From contig UQGD01000026.1 of assembly GCA_900540455.1 (NCBI GenBank), forward strand, positions 1-31,096: a stretch of 31,096 nt of DNA. Direction: 5' to 3'. The notes beneath the pieces are model-generated. The model made no database searches. It was not told the DNA's origin and was given only the letters and a program-made list of their open reading frames with translations. Numbering within the stretch: the stretch's first letter is position 1; the number at the start of each line of letters is the position of its first letter. This document shows positions 30,087 to 31,096 of the stretch, one piece after another. The stretch comes from an uncultured Faecalibacterium sp. GTDB taxonomy: Bacteria; Bacillota; Clostridia; Oscillospirales; Ruminococcaceae. The translations under genes were made by a program, and so were the position numbers.

Positions 30087-30149
30087 GTCGGTTCTGCACC
30101 AGCTGTGCAAAACCGACGGCAGCACACTTTCTTTTTTTGTGAAAGTGTG
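30087..30149 (+). other. Two hairpins between rsmE and nagB
   Basis: Hairpin one: GTCGGTT (30087-30093) with AACCGAC (30111-30117), extended by TGCAC/GTGCA. Hairpin two: CACACTTTC (30123-30131) with GAAAGTGTG (30141-30149) around a T-rich loop. Hairpin one may end the rsmE transcript. Hairpin two overlaps the nagB promoter spacer and may be a protein site instead. Confidence 0.5.
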
Positions 30150-30156
30150 ATAAAAT
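30128..30156 (+). promoter_or_regulatory. Predicted nagB promoter
   Basis: TTTCTT (30128-30133), a 17-base spacer and TAAAAT (30151-30156). The -35 box is weak. The inverted repeat CACACTTTC/GAAAGTGTG overlaps it and could be a regulator site. Confidence 0.45.
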
Positions 30157-30247
30157 CAGGACAGGCATGACCGACGACAGCGTACAGAGGCAGGGCTGAC
30201 GCCGGAGCGTAACACCGAAGATACGCATAAATAGGAGGCATTTGTTT

Positions 30248-31036
30248 ATGAAGATCATTCGTGCAAAGGACTACCAGGATATGTCCCACAAGGCCGCAAA
30301 CATCATTGCTGCACAGGTCACCCTGAAGCCGAACTGCGTGCTGGGTCTGGCCACCGGCGGCACCCCCGTGGGCGCATACGCTGACCTGGTAGAGCGTTAT
30401 AATAAGGGCGATCTGGACTTCTCTGAGGTCACCACCGTCAACCTGGACGAGTACCGCGGCCTGCCCAAGGAGCATCCGGAGAGCTACTGGAGCTTCATGC
30501 ACCGCAACCTGTTTGACCATGTCAATGTTCCTGCCGAGTCCATCCATCTGCCGGACGGCACCAACCCCGATGCAGAGGATGCCTGCGCAAAGTACAACCA
30601 GATCATCCACGCTGTGGGCGGTATCGACCTGCAGCTTCTGGGGATTGGCCGTAATGCCCATATCGGTTTCAACGAACCGGACGATCACTTCTCCAAATAC
30701 ACTCACCAGGTTGACCTGACGGAAAGCACCATCGCCGCGAACACCCGCTTCTTCGAGCGGGAGGAGGACGTTCCCCGGCAAGCCATCTCCATGGGGATGC
30801 AAGCCATTACCCAAGCCAGAAAGATCCTTCTGATCGCCAGCGGTGCCGATAAGGCCGACGCCATTTACGCCAGCTGTTTTGGACCGGTGACTCCCGGAAT
30901 ACCAGCTTCCATTCTCCAGCTCCATCAGGATGTTACGGTCATTGCCGACAAAGACGCCCTCTCCAAATGCCCGCAGCAAGCTTGGGCGCAGAAAGCCCCG
31001 AGCAAAGAAATCCACACTGGGTTTCTTTTCAGATAA
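30248..31036 (+). CDS. nagB: Glucosamine-6-phosphate deaminase
   Basis: NagB converts glucosamine 6-phosphate to fructose 6-phosphate and ammonia. Conserved elements are LGLATGGTPVG (32-42), catalytic Asp67 in NLDEYRG, and His138 and Glu143 in GIGRNAHIGFNEPD (Gly is usual where Ala137 stands). The family C-terminal region ends at VTVIADKDALSK, near residue 242. Here the frame continues for 22 more residues (CPQQAWAQKAPSK...FLFR) with no family counterpart that I know. Codon choice changes near position 30670: Lys is almost always AAG and Gln CAG before it, while AAA, CAA, CTC and ATA appear after. AGGAGG precedes the start. The 3' part may come from recombination or an assembly join. Confidence 0.88.
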   Translation: MKIIRAKDYQDMSHKAANIIAAQVTLKPNCVLGLATGGTPVGAYADLVERYNKGDLDFSEVTTVNLDEYRGLPKEHPESYWSFMHRNLFDHVNVPAESIHLPDGTNPDAEDACAKYNQIIHAVGGIDLQLLGIGRNAHIGFNEPDDHFSKYTHQVDLTESTIAANTRFFEREEDVPRQAISMGMQAITQARKILLIASGADKADAIYASCFGPVTPGIPASILQLHQDVTVIADKDALSKCPQQAWAQKAPSKEIHTGFLFR

Positions 31037-31096
31037 GCAGCAAGGTATTTCTCCAAATTGTCTGTCCCTGTCCACCAGCTTCAGCTCAGCTTGTTA

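Noticed and set aside
29816..31075. Minus-strand open frame of about 419 codons opposite rsmE/nagB
   Set aside because: It is antisense to two well-supported genes and crosses their promoter region.
1..31096. tRNA, rRNA, prophage, transposase, toxin-antitoxin and defence genes
   Set aside because: No cloverleaf, TPsiC-arm signature, integrase/transposase motif or known defence domain was recognised on either strand.

Overview
The window looks like chromosomal DNA of a GC-rich gut Firmicute of the Oscillospiraceae (Faecalibacterium / Subdoligranulum / Gemmiger type). The basis is strong AGGAGG-type ribosome binding sites, a heavy GC bias at third codon positions, the gene families present, and a dispersed double-hairpin repeat of a kind I associate with this group. 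No tRNA, rRNA, phage, transposase or CRISPR array was recognised. The genus assignment is inference.

Layout. (1) 1-2713: a copy of the palindromic repeat, then a tightly overlapping four-gene operon of an ECF sigma factor, a zf-HC2 anti-sigma factor and two membrane proteins. (2) 2791-5235: NAD(P)HX epimerase (nnrE), enolase (eno) and a 32-residue hydrophobic peptide gene ending at a bidirectional terminator. (3) 5242-6469, minus strand: a cobalamin riboswitch controlling a lipoprotein with a transcobalamin-C-like (DUF4430) domain and an ECF transporter S component, a predicted cobamide uptake module. (4) 6576-9390: a Cof-type HAD phosphatase, a DEDDh exonuclease with a zinc ribbon, and a VTT/DedA-like membrane protein. 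(5) 9395-13450, minus strand: a uronate catabolic operon, transcribed as KDPG aldolase fused to a VOC domain, KDG kinase, KduI, and an SDR dehydrogenase. It takes 5-keto-4-deoxyuronate to pyruvate and glyceraldehyde 3-phosphate. A Cof-type HAD gene lies upstream. (6) 14402-15045: a non-coding stretch with several palindromic repeat copies.

(7) 15046-16993: a small membrane protein, a thioredoxin-reductase-like flavoprotein and a one-base-overlapping Crp/Fnr regulator with an N-terminal cysteine cluster. (8) 17031-19850, minus strand: a metal-homeostasis operon with a COG0523 GTPase carrying four tandem His/Cys-rich repeats, a second GTPase fused to a DUF1980 (YcgQ-type) domain, and an acidic membrane-anchored protein. 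(9) 19960-21795, minus strand: a YtrA-type GntR repressor and a DUF5808/PH-like membrane protein. (10) 21835-24569: a full-length Xaa-Pro aminopeptidase and a LytTR regulator with a degenerate receiver. (11) 24575-27594, minus strand: a patatin-like phospholipase translationally coupled to a divergent PTS enzyme I that lacks a catalytic Mg ligand. (12) 27662-31036: a HAD phosphatase, prmA, rsmE and nagB. The 3' third of nagB has a different codon usage and an unusual tail.

The most interesting items are the riboswitch-controlled DUF4430/ECF-S pair, the two-GTPase metal operon, the patatin/degenerate-EI pair, and the aldolase-VOC fusion. All domain calls come from reading motifs by eye; no database search was run.
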